Below, one piece after another: positions 11,815 to 23,359 of a stretch of 64,000 nt of DNA (its first letter is position 1; each line of letters opens with the position of its first letter). Under the pieces are notes generated by a model, which did not search any database, had not been told where the DNA came from, and saw only the letters and a program-made list of their open reading frames with translations. A program made the position numbers and the translations under genes. Source of the DNA: Ophioderma brevispina. Taxonomy: Eukaryota; Echinodermata; Ophiuroidea; Amphilepidida; Ophiodermatidae. The stretch spans positions 28,933 through 92,932 of the forward strand of contig JAMKCH010010212.1 in assembly GCA_023653785.1 (NCBI GenBank), in the 5' to 3' direction.

Positions 11815-13255
11815 AATATACCAAACCATCGCGGCTTGTCAACGGGAGTCACAGTTTGGTGATGTGAGTTCACAAAGGGTCATCTGAGGTCAACCTGTTA
11901 ACATCCCATATTAGCCAGTTAACACATATGTAGGAAATGATGAATTGCATAACCTTTGTTTGACTTTAATGAAATTGGGTCAAAGGTTACACAGGGGTCA
12001 TAATCATTTATTTTCCATCATAAAAAAAACATACAAAAGCAGCAAAAAATACAGCCAAAGGATGGAGGAGGTGCAACTAAAAGCAAAATGCCTGATAAGC
12101 GATGCACCCCCTGATTAAATATACATGTCAAATACAAAGACACATAAACATTGACACACACACAATGCAAAAACAACAACTCACCCAAGAATGTCGTAAG
12201 CATGCAAACACATACATGTACATAAATAAATAAATCAAATATGATCGATTAGGGCACCAGCCGTAAACAAGAAACCAGTGATACAGGTACAAATTATACA
12301 GAAACTTACAGAACAAAGTAAGTAGCAAATATTTAAGATTGTGTTTAAAGTGTTCGAATGAATTTGCAGATCATTTTTTTAAGACTGTTTGGCAAGTTAT
12401 TCCATACTTTTGGACCTACAGTCAAGGCCGTTTTATCATCAAAGGTTCAAGCTGTGTAAATCCCACATTTAAGTCTCGGCAAGTGGTTCTTTTTGGAGTA
12501 ACTTTGGTGGCTGTAGCATTTTATGTGCCAAAGAAATGTAGTCAGGGTGTGAGAGGCCATCGACAAAAAAGGAGCAAACATTGAAAAAAGAGGAAAATGA
12601 GTAAATATGCCAAAAACAGGCTGAAAATCAAAGAAAAAGTTAAATTTGGCACTACAAAAATATTCCAAATACAAGCGAAACATCTCCCTAAAGATTTCAC
12701 ACCCCTGTGTAGTTTTATAGATTTTTACAAAATGGGGTCAAAGTGCACATAGAGGTCATCAGAGGTTGACCTGTTCACATCACACATGAGACTTGGGCCC
12801 ATGATTCTTCTGACCAAGTATGAAGTTAAATCAGTGAATACGTATGTGAGAAATGAATTGTTTACCTTTGTTTGATTTTAATGAAATCAGGTCAACGGTC
12901 ATATAGGGATCATCAATGGTAAATCTGTGTACATTCCACATTGAGTCTCGGCAATGGTTCTTTTTGAGTAGCTTTGGTGGCCGTAGCATGTTATGTGTCA
13001 AAGAAATGTAGTTTTATAGATTTTCACAAAGTGGGGTCAAAGTTCACATATGGGTCATCACAGGTCACTTTGTTTACACCACATATAAGCCTTGGGCCAG
13101 TGGTTCTTCTGACCAAGTATTAAGTTAATCAGTCGATGCGTATGTGAGAAATGAGCAATTGTTAACCTTTGTTTACGGCCACAGCCTATAACACACAGCG
13201 GAATAAGCCATCCCTATGTGTCTTCCTGCTAAAGCAGGGGACACAAAAATTGGAA
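11815..13255 (+). repeat. AGGTCA-array element family, copy 2, with ~330-bp internal tandem units
   Basis: The head has 'ccatcgcggcttgtcaacgg' near 11826 and the tail 'atccctatgtgtcttcctgc' + 'ggggacacaaaaattgg' near 13208-13250. Inside, a ~330-bp unit repeats about 2.5 times, with landmarks 'gtctcggcaa', 'tttggtggc', 'gtcaaagaaatgtagtttta', 'ggtcatcacaggtca', 'ttcttctgaccaagtat' and 'tatgtgagaaatga'. Unrelated DNA at about 12018-12330 and 12545-12700 interrupts it. Hydrophobic minus-strand ORFs at 12018-12328 show no TRP-channel motif. Confidence 0.5.
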
Positions 13256-13434
13256 TTGGATCGAATGGCACAGAGGGCAGTGCCCATCTCCATAACCCTA
13301 GGCCACACATCTGCCAAATGCAGTGGAAGGCTACAGTAGAGAGTTAGTCTTCTGGTGGCTCCGCATACTCACTTTCCTAGTCTTATTCTTTTAAATGACG
13401 GGCAACTGACAAGAAAGCAGTAGGTACCATTTTT

Positions 13435-13522
13435 AAGTCTTTGGTATAACCTGGCCGGGGTTTGAACCCGCGACCTCCTGTCTGTTGACCGATACTCTAA
13501 CCACTAAACCAACACGTCGGTG
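13435..13522 (-). repeat. tRNA-derived SINE head
   Basis: On the minus strand: 'gttggtttagtggttagagt' (A box) and, after a 'tcggtcaacagacaggagg' anticodon-arm-like stretch, 'gcgggttcaaaccccgg' (B box). The internal Pol III promoter layout is intact, but the acceptor stem does not pair well and the tail runs on into unrelated sequence. A SINE is likelier than a functional tRNA. Confidence 0.6.
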
Positions 13523-13761
13523 TAAAATTCTTAAAAATTCTGAATTATGTATTATTCCAAACCTTACCATCATCTCTTTTAAATATAATTATTTCATGAC
13601 ATGTATCAGTCCTTTGCAAAATCAAGCTAGTTCCATGCATATCTGGTCCATTAAATAATGGCACATTTATATGACATACACCCTCAATTTTTTTTTCAAT
13701 GTCGAGATTTTTACACCGTTAGGTTTCTTTTTAATAAACAAACTCCTCTCGAAGTGGTATA

Positions 13762-14898
13762 TACAGTGTGAGTCAATAAAAACCCTACATTCAAGAAATA
13801 TTTTTTCTTTAAAGGTTAAACGTTATTTTTGCTTGATTGTTTGCTTTGGTTGTTTAGAGGGATAAACAGGCTATCAGAAGATTTTTATTTGGTGTCTTTT
13901 GGAATTTGGGTTTAGAAACTATGCCAATTTTGCGGAGAGACCTAAAAATTCAGTTTGGCCGATTTAGCCATACAATGCGGAGAGACTGACTCCGACGTAT
14001 AACATAACAGGTTATAGCAAAGATAATTCACATGTGCAATTTCAGTTGGTATCGATTTTTTCTTGACGAAAACATCAATTTGAATAAAATGGTCTATTGT
14101 GTAACATAATTATAAGTAAAATTTCTTCAACAATTGAAATTAAATTACTGTTGTTCAATCATAAAGAGTCGGTTATTGAAAATCACCCCATATCAATGTC
14201 TCAGTTCATGATCATAATGAAACTGTTCAGAGATTTTTGTTTTACATCTCTAAGGTAATTATTTTGCACAAATACAGTATACTCAGCGTAGATAAAATGC
14301 GAGAAGAACTAAGCTGACGTTTTCTACAAATAAATTGGAATTAAAACTTAAAATTCAATTTCGCTGAATACAAAACCTTCTATGGTTTCACTTTCGTTTC
14401 GTTGTAGGTTAAATCCATGAAATCTTGCTGATCCAAAGTAAACTGTTCTTACACCAGCTATCTTGACTTTCTTATTTGGGAAATTGAACATTTTTTCACT
14501 CAGCATTTTCTTTTGTAATCTCCGGGATATTATTTTTTATAATCCTCTAATTATTCTCCCACCTTCTATTGTTTAACAATAATTTGGTGTTCAATGTTTT
14601 TACTCAAATCACTGCTGAAGAATATGTTACTCTATGTAAACGATGCATCTTGGACATGTTACTCTATGTTAACGATGCATCTTTGTTTGTCTCAAAATCG
14701 GCCAAACAGGATTTTTAAGTCTCTCAGCAAAATAGGCATAACTTCTTCCTCCAAAGTCTAAATGACACCAAATAAACGTTTTCTGAAAGCCTGTTTATCC
14801 TTCATTATAACCAAAGCAAACATTTGAGCAAAAATAATTCTTAACTATTTTAATTATTTTTTTTTCTGAATGTAGGTTTTTTTTTGACTCACACTGTA
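13762..14898. mobile_element. Mariner-like element with long TIRs (ACAGTGTGAGTCA ends)
   Basis: Left end 'tacagtgtgagtcaataaaa' and right end, reversed, 'tacagtgtgagtcaaaaaaa', flanked by TA. Inversion continues for about 200 bp: 'tttgctttggtt', 'ggataaacaggct', 'tatttggtgtc' and 'gtttggccgatttt' occur in both arms in order. End sequence and TA flank are typical of Tc1/mariner elements. No transposase ORF, so non-autonomous. Confidence 0.8.
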
Positions 14899-15141
14899 GT
14901 CACCGTCATAATTACTGAAACAAATGGCACGTGCGCATCTGTTGAATTGCGTATTCAATTTCCGTTGTCAAGCGTTCGCCACACACTTCCGGGTTCACGC
15001 ACATGTAACCAGAATTTTGTTTCAGAATTACTGATTAACACTATAGCTGTAGATGATCAACATTTCTTGAAATAAGGAATTAGCTTGTTTTTACAGGTAA
15101 AAGTCATTTTTTGTGAATCGTTTTACAATGTTTGTTTTTAC

Positions 15142-16500
15142 TTAAAGGGATTAATTGGTATAAATCTATCGGAACATATATAATGAAATATCCTTAAATA
15201 TGATGTACCAGATGGTTTGCATGGTCATTGGAGTATTCCTTGCGAAGAAAACACCATTTTCACGCATAACTTTCGAAGTAGTAGACGATTTAAGGAAGCC
15301 GCCACGTTGATTTTTTACGCTATCGTTTTGCCACAAGCCATGTTTAGTCTTTCACACCAATTGAAAGATGATCGGTGGTTAGTCAAGTTCTGGCCTGTAT
15401 GAAAGTCTATCGCGTTTACTTTTAACATTGAAATTAAAAACACAGCTTTAATTTAACGTTTTCCTTTAAAATGTATAAATTTATCAAAAATGGCATACAT
15501 TTATGCCTAATTTTTATAAATGAGCCTGGGATTCTTGAGAAATATAGTTTTTTAAATAAAATTAGGAAACTCTGCATCATACAAAGAAGCGCTACTCGGT
15601 ACATTGAAAAGTACGTAGATTGCTGAACCGCGCATTAGTGGGTTTCGAACACTGATCTCTCGTAATTGAAGCACTGATAGCCATATTGGTCATCCAAAAA
15701 AGAGCCCAAGCAGGTGGTTAAGAGCCGGTCATTTATACAAAATTGTTCAAATTGAAATGTGGATAAGCGACATAACAGACTACAGAATCAAGCCAATTCA
15801 GTGAGCTCATTGTATTTGCGCGTATGGCATGTCTTTAAAACGTGCACCCGGGATACAACTTCTGTTAAACAGGTGTCTCTGGAATGGTATTGTGTTCGGT
15901 AGACCAAGATGCCCGCCCGTTGCTCCATTCATCTAATATACAATTACTGTTGTGTAGCCAATCCATTGTATAGAGATCAGTGGTTACAGTGCGACTGCGA
16001 TAAAACTAAATATTACGCGACCCCTTTTCAAATGTCCACGTTTTCATGGATTGTTAGTGTTTAGGCCAACTAAAACCTTTGTTAATCACAAAATGATATC
16101 TAAACACCCCTCTTAACATTTTTCTCGCATCACTGAGGTTTTAAAAAGTGTAGTTTTTTTGCAATAAAAAAATCTAAACGAACTTCGCTCCTATCTTTTG
16201 TGTGCTCAACGAAGTTCAAAAGGATGAGGCTTGTGGCAAACTTGCACGTGATATATGCGCGTATGGGATATATTTTCGCTGGCTTCTGTTTCGTTATTGC
16301 ATGCGGCGTTGTAAATATACCACAGGGAATAAACATGGTAGCTTCCATGATCGTTGTACAGTTGTGTATATTGGTCGGAATAAATCTGGATTTTTTTCGC
16401 AAGGAGTACTCCAATGGCCATGAAAACCATCTGGTACGTTTTATTTAGGGATATTTCATTATATATGTGCCGATAGATTTATACCAATAAATCGCTTTAA
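15142..16500. mobile_element. TTAA-ended element with ~130-bp TIRs
   Basis: Left 'ttaaagggattaattggtat' + 'aaatctatcgg'; right reversed 'ttaaagcgatttattggtat' + 'aaatctatcgg'. The arms continue through 'tatataatgaaatatcc', 'gtaccagatggttt' and 'cattggagta(t/c)tccttgcgaa'. The right TTAA (16497-16500) is shared with the next element. A degenerate tRNA-like B box (gtttcgaacac, minus strand) near 15645 may be an old SINE inside. ORFs at 16130-16448 on both strands overlap the right arm and are shadows. Confidence 0.75.
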
Positions 16501-16778
16501 AGGTGCATGTTCCGATCGTCTATTTTTCTCATTGTCGTCCTGAAATTTGAGCCCTCAATCCATTTCGTTCCAAAGATATAAACAAAAACAGCCGTTTTAG
16601 TGGTTAACCATCAATATTAGCACAGTATTGAATAGGGCTTTGCAACATGCATTATTGCGTCTACCAACAAAACCACAAGTTTGTTTCCCACGGTACTTGA
16701 TGGGGTGTATGTGCAAGTGCCAGGCTCTCATATCAAGTAGAGATCACAATACACATAAATCAAAACAAGCACCTTTAA
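16497..16778 (+). mobile_element. TTAA-ended MITE, family T3
   Basis: Starts 'ttaaaggtgcatgttccgat' and ends 'aaaacaagcacctttaa' (reversed: ttaaaggtgcttgttttgat). Core: 'ttctcattgtcgtcctgaaa' and 'gagccctcaatcc'. Fragments of the same family occur near 35315-35512, 38480-38607 (reverse) and 58996-59290. It abuts the previous element at one shared TTAA. Confidence 0.7.
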
Positions 16779-18629
16779 AATAAAAGTTGTTGAAAATTTA
16801 CAAGCATAAACCTGTATTTTAAAGCAAAATCAGACAAAGGTTTGTTTGTGATATTCTCCAGATATCATTCATTATTGCTTTAATAAAATGAGATCTGTTA
16901 TTGATTTGTTTTCTTAAGTAATGGGACAGTTTATCAGTTTGACCTTCCAAAGTGCTAATTGGAAACATGACTAGATATGTTTGCTGGCTCAGACATTAAC
17001 TTGCAAAAAGGCTAATAGGCTGCATGCTCAGATAATGGTCGATGCTTTCAAAATAAAGCATTATAAAGTGAACTGATTGAACTGTCAAATGACATTCCTG
17101 ACAATATAACTTGACATTCAAAATAGGTTCATTTTTTAGAACGTCAGTTGTGCAAAATGGTATCATGACTTCATTTTGAAACAAGCTTATAGACCTAACA
17201 TGTAGAGATTCAACCATGATGCAGTTGATTCATCAAGAATTAACAATGCACCCCACATCCATATATTTTAATCTCACGAGGGCATTTTTAGTCACCGTAT
17301 ATAAAAGCGGATGGTAAGAGACCTCTAATATACTGGGAAACCTAGCCTATGATGTGACCTTTAGTCTGTATAATTACGAAACAACTATGTTTAAAAAATT
17401 TAAATTTTCTTCTCAAAACTATCTTTCTAAAAGTGGCAAAATATATTAAGAAAATGTAAATTTGTATGAAAACAAATATTTCCCCCTTTTGGCACAATTT
17501 GATCATCAGGTATTTGTTGCTTTGAAGCTGCTAAATACAAAAATAACAATTAGTGGTATCATCCAAATGCCAAATCAGTGTTTGCTCTCTCAATTTGCTG
17601 TTACTATAGCAACAAAAGCAGCAATGCATCATCCACACTGCAGAGTTTTGGTAATGTGTCATGAACTATTGTGGGTGATTTACATTTGGGAATCAGGAAG
17701 GCTTGCAAATTCTCATCAATTATTCATCTACTGTACACTGCAAAATTTGTCCTCGACATAAAAAAATTGATCTAACAATAAAAAATGAGTTCTCTGTATT
17801 TACCCTTGACATGCTGACAGAAGACACATTTAACTATAAAACAGATTATTTGGCTTGAATTGAAGCTACATCATGTTCTGGAATCCTTAAAGACACTATC
17901 ATTGCATCTCCCAAAAGATTCAAATACATTATTTGCATGGGGGAATATGCTTCAAAGCGAAGTTAAGGATAACTCTTGAATAATTCTCATAAGTTATTTT
18001 TTCCAACTGAAAAATGATCATAATGAAAAAAAAAAAACATCATTGTCCAAAGAAATGGATCTCCATTCCAATTAGAATTGTAGTACAGTGTTTTTGTATG
18101 GAGAAGTCATTACTAAAACATTCGTTGTATTTATCCGAGCTTGCTTCAGTGTTCGATTTAGGAAAAAAACCTGCAAGTACTTTGCATGTAACCCCAAAGA
18201 TCTACATGCACCTTTAAGTGTTACATGCACGTCAAATCACAAGTTTACAATATTTTTAAATGCCATCATACCTTCTGCCAGACCGGGTGCCAGACCTGCT
18301 GAAATCATACGTTTTTTAAGCCTGTTTATCATTACTTTTTCTTGATTCCTTTTCGGGATGCTTCACTAGGTTTGATTTCATTCAAATCAAATAACTTACT
18401 AGCTTACAAAGTCTTACATGCACATGTGCATGTATATTGGAAAAGTTACAATGCACACCAGAAAAATCTACCTCATATGTGCAATGTGGCATGTTCTAAA
18501 TCGAACACTGGCTTGCTTTCAGTCCTTATCACTGGCATGGCGTGGTTAGGATTCTATACTTGTTACAGATTACAAAATCTTTTTTTGATGATTTTCAAAC
18601 AAAAATTTTTGATTTTCTAATTTATCCTT
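16779..18629. other. Intronic DNA, nothing recognised
   Basis: AT-rich sequence without convincing coding or repeat structure. Near 18520-18620 there is a faint match to the right part of family T2 (tttttgatgatttt). Confidence 0.4.
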
Positions 18630-20535
18630 GGTTACTTACAGTGCCTGTTCTGAGATAGAATGCTGGTTTGTAAGGCATTGTTAGGCACATTGAATGCATT
18701 ATGGATTGGTTACTTACAGTGTCCTGGTCGAGATAGAATGCTGTTAGAATGATGCTATTACATTGCAATGCATTATGGGAATTGGTTCTTTACAGTACCT
18801 GTCTGAAATAAATCGTTGTAGGATTGCTAGGCACATTGCCATGCATTATGGGATTGGTTTTACTTACGTGCTGGTCTGAGATAGAATCTGTTGTACGGAT
18901 TGTCTAGGCACACTGCAATGCATTTGGGATTGGTTACTTACTGCCTGGTCGGAGATAGAATGCGTTTGTAGGATTGCCTAGGCACATTGTGCAATGCATT
19001 ATGGGATTGGTTACTTACCGTGCTGGTCTGAGATAGAATGCTGTTGAAGGATTGCTAGGCACATTGCAATGCATTATGGGATTGGTGACTTACAGGCCTG
19101 GTCTTGAGATAGAATCCTGTTGTAAGGATGCTAGGCACATTGCCATGCATTAAATGGGGATTGGTTACTTACAGTGCCTGGTCTGAGATGAATTGCTGTT
19201 GTAAGGATTGCTATGCACATTGCAATGCATTATGGGATTGGTTACTTACAAGTGCCTGGTCTGATATAGAATTCTTTTAAGGATTGTAGACACATTGGAA
19301 TGCATTATGGGATGGTTACTTACAGTGCCTGGCTGAGATAGTATGCTGTTGTAAGGATTGCTGGCAAATTGCAATGCATTATTGGATTGGTTACTTACAG
19401 TGGCCTGTTCTGATTAGAATGCTGTTTAAGATTTGCTATGCACATTGCAATTCATTATGGGATGGGTTTACTTACAGTGCCTGGTCTGAGATAGTATGCT
19501 GTTGTAAGGATTGCTAGCACATTGCAATGCATTATGGATTGGTTTACTTACAGTGCCTGTCTGAGATAGAATGCTGTTGTCAGGATTGCTAGGCCACATT
19601 GCAATGCATTAATGGATTGGTTACGTACAGTGTGCCTGGTCTGAGATAGAATTTTTGTAAGGATTGCTAGGCACATTGCCATGCATGATGGGATTGTTTA
19701 CTTACAGGCTGGTCGAGATAGAATGCTGTGTAAGGATTGCAGGCACATTGCAATGCAGTTAGGGGAATTGGTTACTTACAGGTCGCTGTTCTGAGATATA
19801 ATCTGTTGTAAGGATTGCTAGGCAATTGCAATGCATTATGGATTGATTATACTACAGATGCCTTGGTCTGAGATAGTATGCTGTTGTAAGGATTGCTAGG
19901 CACATTGCAATTGCAATTATGGGTAGATGTTTCATACATGCCTGGTCTGAGAAGAATTGGGCTGTTGTAGGATTGCGAGCACATTGGCAATGCATTATGG
20001 GATTGGTTACTTACAGTGCCTGGTCTGAGTTAGCATGCTGTTGTAAGGATTGCTAGGCACCTTTGCAATGCTATGGGATTTTACTTACAAGTGTCCTGGT
20101 CTAGATAGAATGCTGTTGTAAGGATTGCTAGCACATTGCAATCATTAGGGATTGGTTACTTTACAGTCCTGGTCTTAGATAGTATGCTGTTGTAAGGATT
20201 GCTAGCACATTGCAATGCATTATGGGATTGGTTACTTACAGTGCCTGTTCTGAGATAGAATGCTGGTTGTAAGGCTGCTTATGCACATTGGCAATGCTTA
20301 TGGATTGGTTACTTACAAGTGTCTGGTCTGAGATAGAATGCTGTTGTAATGATGCTAGGCCACATTGCAATTGGCCATTATATGGGATTGTTTACTTACA
20401 GTGCCTGGTCTGAGTTAGAAATGACTGTTGTACGGCTTGCTAGGCACATTGCATGCATTCATGGGAGTGGGTTACTTTTTTTTACATTTGCTGGTCCCCT
20501 GAGATAGTATGCTGTTGTAAGGATTGCTAGGTAGG
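18630..20535. repeat. Exon-derived minisatellite: ~24 copies of a 77-bp unit
   Basis: On the minus strand the unit consensus is gtaagtaaccaatcccataa + tgcattgcaatgtgcctagc + aatccttacaacagcattct + atctcagaccaggcact (77 bp). Its last 45 nt read CLAILTTAFYLRPGT, the end of TRPV S1, followed by GTAAGT opening the next unit. The array therefore repeats the S1 exon 3' end, its splice donor and ~30 bp of flank. The exon itself (exon 6) joins the right end. Copies differ mainly by one-base gains and losses, more like noisy reads than normal drift. Unit count is array length divided by 77. Confidence 0.85.
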
Positions 20536-20638
20536 CACAAACAGTGCATCCTGAGATAAAAATGAAACCTGCCAAATGTCTTCCATTTCTCCTCCACATC
20601 TTAGCTAATAAGCCCTTGAACATCATCAGGTGTTCTTG
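20486..20638 (-). CDS. TRPV-type channel, exon 6 (pre-S1 linker and S1), frame disturbed
   Basis: Acceptor at ...GCAGCAAG| gives phase 0 and reads QEHLMMFKGLLAKM. After a one-base gap the next frame reads EEKWKTFGRFHFYLRMHCL, matching the TRPV pattern (E/A)KW-x-TF-x-(K/R)F-x-FY before S1. A 4-base duplication (ctac/ctag, near 20531) then restores the first frame: LAILTTAYYLRGP. Net shift is zero (-1, +4). The minisatellite consensus lacks the 4-base insertion and reads LCLAILTTAFYLRPGT|GTAAGT. The donor of the exon-adjacent unit is damaged (GTAAAAAAAA), so 20486 is approximate. Start choice: 20638 keeps phase with exon 5; the AG 4 bases upstream (start 20642) does not. Confidence 0.8.
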
Positions 20639-21022
20639 CTTGCTGCACAAATAAAACCGTATTAAGTTTAAGCTAAATTTTTTTTTTGGGCTTTGTTTAC
20701 AAGTATTTCATGTTTTCAAGATTGAAAAAAGCTTTAAAGTCTGAGATGTTCCATTGAGGAGAAAATGACGTTTTCATCTTGCCCATTTTGTACAGGAACC
20801 AATGGGACTTGTATTTACAGGTGTGAAACATTCTACTATTCAAACAGCTCAACTGATAGGAATTCACATGAAGGAGAAAACATATGAAAAATTGGACCAT
20901 GATTGGGTCACCCACATTTAGGGATACCGTTTGGGGATGGGGGATAAGGTTTGGAGATAAGGTTTACAGATGAGCTAGGGTAGTAGTGTTAGTATTAAAG
21001 TTATGGACATAAATGAACATAC

Positions 21023-21274
21023 CTGATTAATTATTACATATAACGCTGAATGTTCATTAACATCGCCATTTTGGTCAATACTATCGAGGTGATTTAAATC
21101 ATACGAGGCACATGTGACACTGCCATATTTCCACGATACTTGTCTTTCCAGGTACAAGATGTGTTGGAAAAGATCTGCCTTACTTAACCTGGCAGCTAAG
21201 GAGAGAGGTGTGAAGCCCTGGTTATTGGTGATGTCACATCGGCCTCCAAGCTCGTACGCTAAAGTGAACATTTC
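21023..21274 (-). CDS. TRPV-type channel, exon 5 (last ankyrin repeats and linker)
   Basis: An 84-codon exon, phase 0/0, with acceptor ...TTTTCCAG| before 21274 and donor |GTATGT after 21023. It reads EMFTLAYELGGRCDI, NNQGFTPLSLAARLSKAD (an ankyrin repeat with the TPLSLA core), then LFQHILYLERQVSWKYG and SVTCASYDLNHLDSID. The 'NNQG-x-TPL-x-LA ... HIL-x-x-x-R-x-x-W-x-YG-x-(V/I)TC' block is diagnostic of TRPV channels at the end of the ankyrin domain. The exon ends SALYVIINQ and continues into QEHL of exon 6. Frame is clean. Cytoplasmic in the folded channel. Confidence 0.93.
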
Positions 21275-21664
21275 CTGGAAAATAAAACAGAAAATTAGAA
21301 AAAAGGTTAATTTTTAAAAATATTGAAGCACAATTTTTACGTATTTTGTTAACGATTAAGGATCAGTGCACCTTACAGTAACAGCTTATAAATATTGGTC
21401 TAATAACTTCAAAGATATTGCTGTTGACTACATAAAAATAAACATTTCAAGAAAGCAAAATGATCCTGTGGTTCCAAATATTAAGTGAATTTGATCACAA
21501 CTTTTGCCCAGTGTAAACGCGGTATAAGACGGAATAAAAAAATTAACCTTTACACATAGGTATTTATGAAGTAATTGCTGCCATAAATAACACATTTTAG
21601 CAAAAATGAACAGAGATAAACCATTTGGTTACAACGGTCCAAACGTCCAGTGGCATACTGACCG

Positions 21665-22214
21665 CACTGCAAAAAACTGGGGTGTTAACATTTTAGCACC
21701 AAGTCGGTGTCAAGCTTGTTGGTGTTAGTTTCTGGTGTTGAAATTTAAGATTTAACACTGCTCGGTGTTGCTGCACAATTTTAATTATGCATTTTGGTGA
21801 TCTGCATATAAAATATTAGAGGTAAGCAGTTACAATAGAAGCAAACAATAACAAAATCAAACATTTTCTATTCAAATATCAGACGTTACAAATATAAATG
21901 TTAACACCAAAGTTTGGTGTTCATTAATGCCAGAGGGTGCAGTCCCGTGTTGATTCCAGGAGAGTGTTAAATTAATACAAGTAGTGTAAATTTGGCTGGC
22001 AGTGTTAAAAAAAATAACACCAACATTTAACACCAAGCAGTGCCATATCATAAATTTTAACACCAGAATTTGTGTTAATGTAACATTAGCATGGAAGTAT
22101 TTAACACTGGAATGGTGTAAATCTAACACCTGTGGGTGCGGTCCCCTATTGATTCCAGGATGGAGTTTAAATTAACACTGAAGGTGTTAAAGTTAACACC
22201 CAGTTTTTGCAGTG
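21665..22214. mobile_element. MITE with CACTGCAAAAA ends (hAT-like)
   Basis: Left 'cactgcaaaaaactggggtg' and right reversed 'cactgcaaaaactgggtgtt', about 550 bp. The interior is built of short 'ggtgttaa' / 'ttaacacc' motifs on both strands, giving many small hairpins. CACTGCAAAA ends are seen in some hAT-type MITEs; I could not define the 8-bp target duplication, so superfamily is a guess. Confidence 0.7.
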
Positions 22215-23359
22215 CGGGGAGAGGGGATAAGCCTCTGGTTTGAAGTACAAGGACAAATATGGAATAACTTTGCATTTTTATCCCAAGTTTTGAGGGATTA
22301 CGATCTATTTTGGCCTAAATCTAAGCTAAATAGAAATGCTTTAGTCCTTGATTTTTACCTCACTTTTTGGGTCAAAAAGTATAAGGCCACATCTTGTCAC
22401 CGACAATTTTGATCAAAATGTGCATCTTCAAAACATTGGTAATTTTTTTTCAAATCTTTTTTGGTGAAAATTGACCAAAATCACTGAAAAGGCAAATATT
22501 AAATCTACATTTATTAAGTTTTGACTACAGTAAATTTGAATGATCTAATCGTATCTTTTAAGATACAACTATTCTAAAAAATGACATTTTTGGTGAAAAA
22601 TAAGGAAATCATAAACAACAACAAGCCATGTCCCTTTTACAAATTAGAATACAAGTACTGAATAAAATCATTACTATGTAAGCTCTGTAATTTTGGGTTC
22701 AACAAATACCCCTTACCTAGATATGGCCTCTCTACTATACTTCAAAGCATGTATCGCACAAATGTTACAGCTTGTTTTGTTACTGTTACTTATGCATTTG
22801 TCGTTACTAAGGCGCTGTACGCTAAGTATAGCGAGGCAATCTTCACACTTGCACATTAGTTTTCACATCGGGTTATTGCCCTCCACAAGAACCTACATGA
22901 ATTATTTCATTCTAAACCCTTCAAAAAGTCCTTCAAAGAAAGTCAGACGGTAGAAATTCTATTAGGTGCCCACGCACGAGTCTGCACTAGCTGAGTAAAA
23001 GTGACAATATGCACTTTTCCCATTAAGTGCCTGCCTTTTCTATTCTTATTCAATGAAAAACCCGAGGGTGTGTGCCCTCTAATGGCAATATGTGATTTAC
23101 CTCATTTGTAACTGTATTATGACCCATTTTCACCTAAAAATGATTGCAGTCATTGTCAGTTTCCGGTTACACTACTATTCCTACACCACACCAAGTTGGT
23201 AATCATTGAAATATTTCTGGTTAATATTCTATAACATTTTTTTAAAATACACCATCTAGAGACATATAATATTTTCAAATTAGACAGGTATAGAGAGTGC
23301 ACTGCATAATCACCAATAAAAAAATACTACTGTATTTCTTTGCCTTGAACAAGGATGAC

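Noticed and set aside
12018..12328. Hydrophobic minus-strand ORFs resembling membrane segments
   Set aside because: Composition comes from TA/CA-rich simple sequence (cacataaacattgacacacaca); no channel motif and no splice sites in phase.
13435..13522. Functional tRNA gene on the minus strand
   Set aside because: A and B boxes are good, but the acceptor stem does not close and the sequence continues into a tail; better as a SINE head.
16130..16448. Overlapping ORFs on both strands
   Set aside because: They cover the right inverted arm of the TTAA-ended element at 15142-16500; symmetry makes them open on both strands.
18630..20535. CRISPR-like array of short repeats
   Set aside because: The units are contiguous with no unique spacers, and the DNA is an animal intron; it is a minisatellite.
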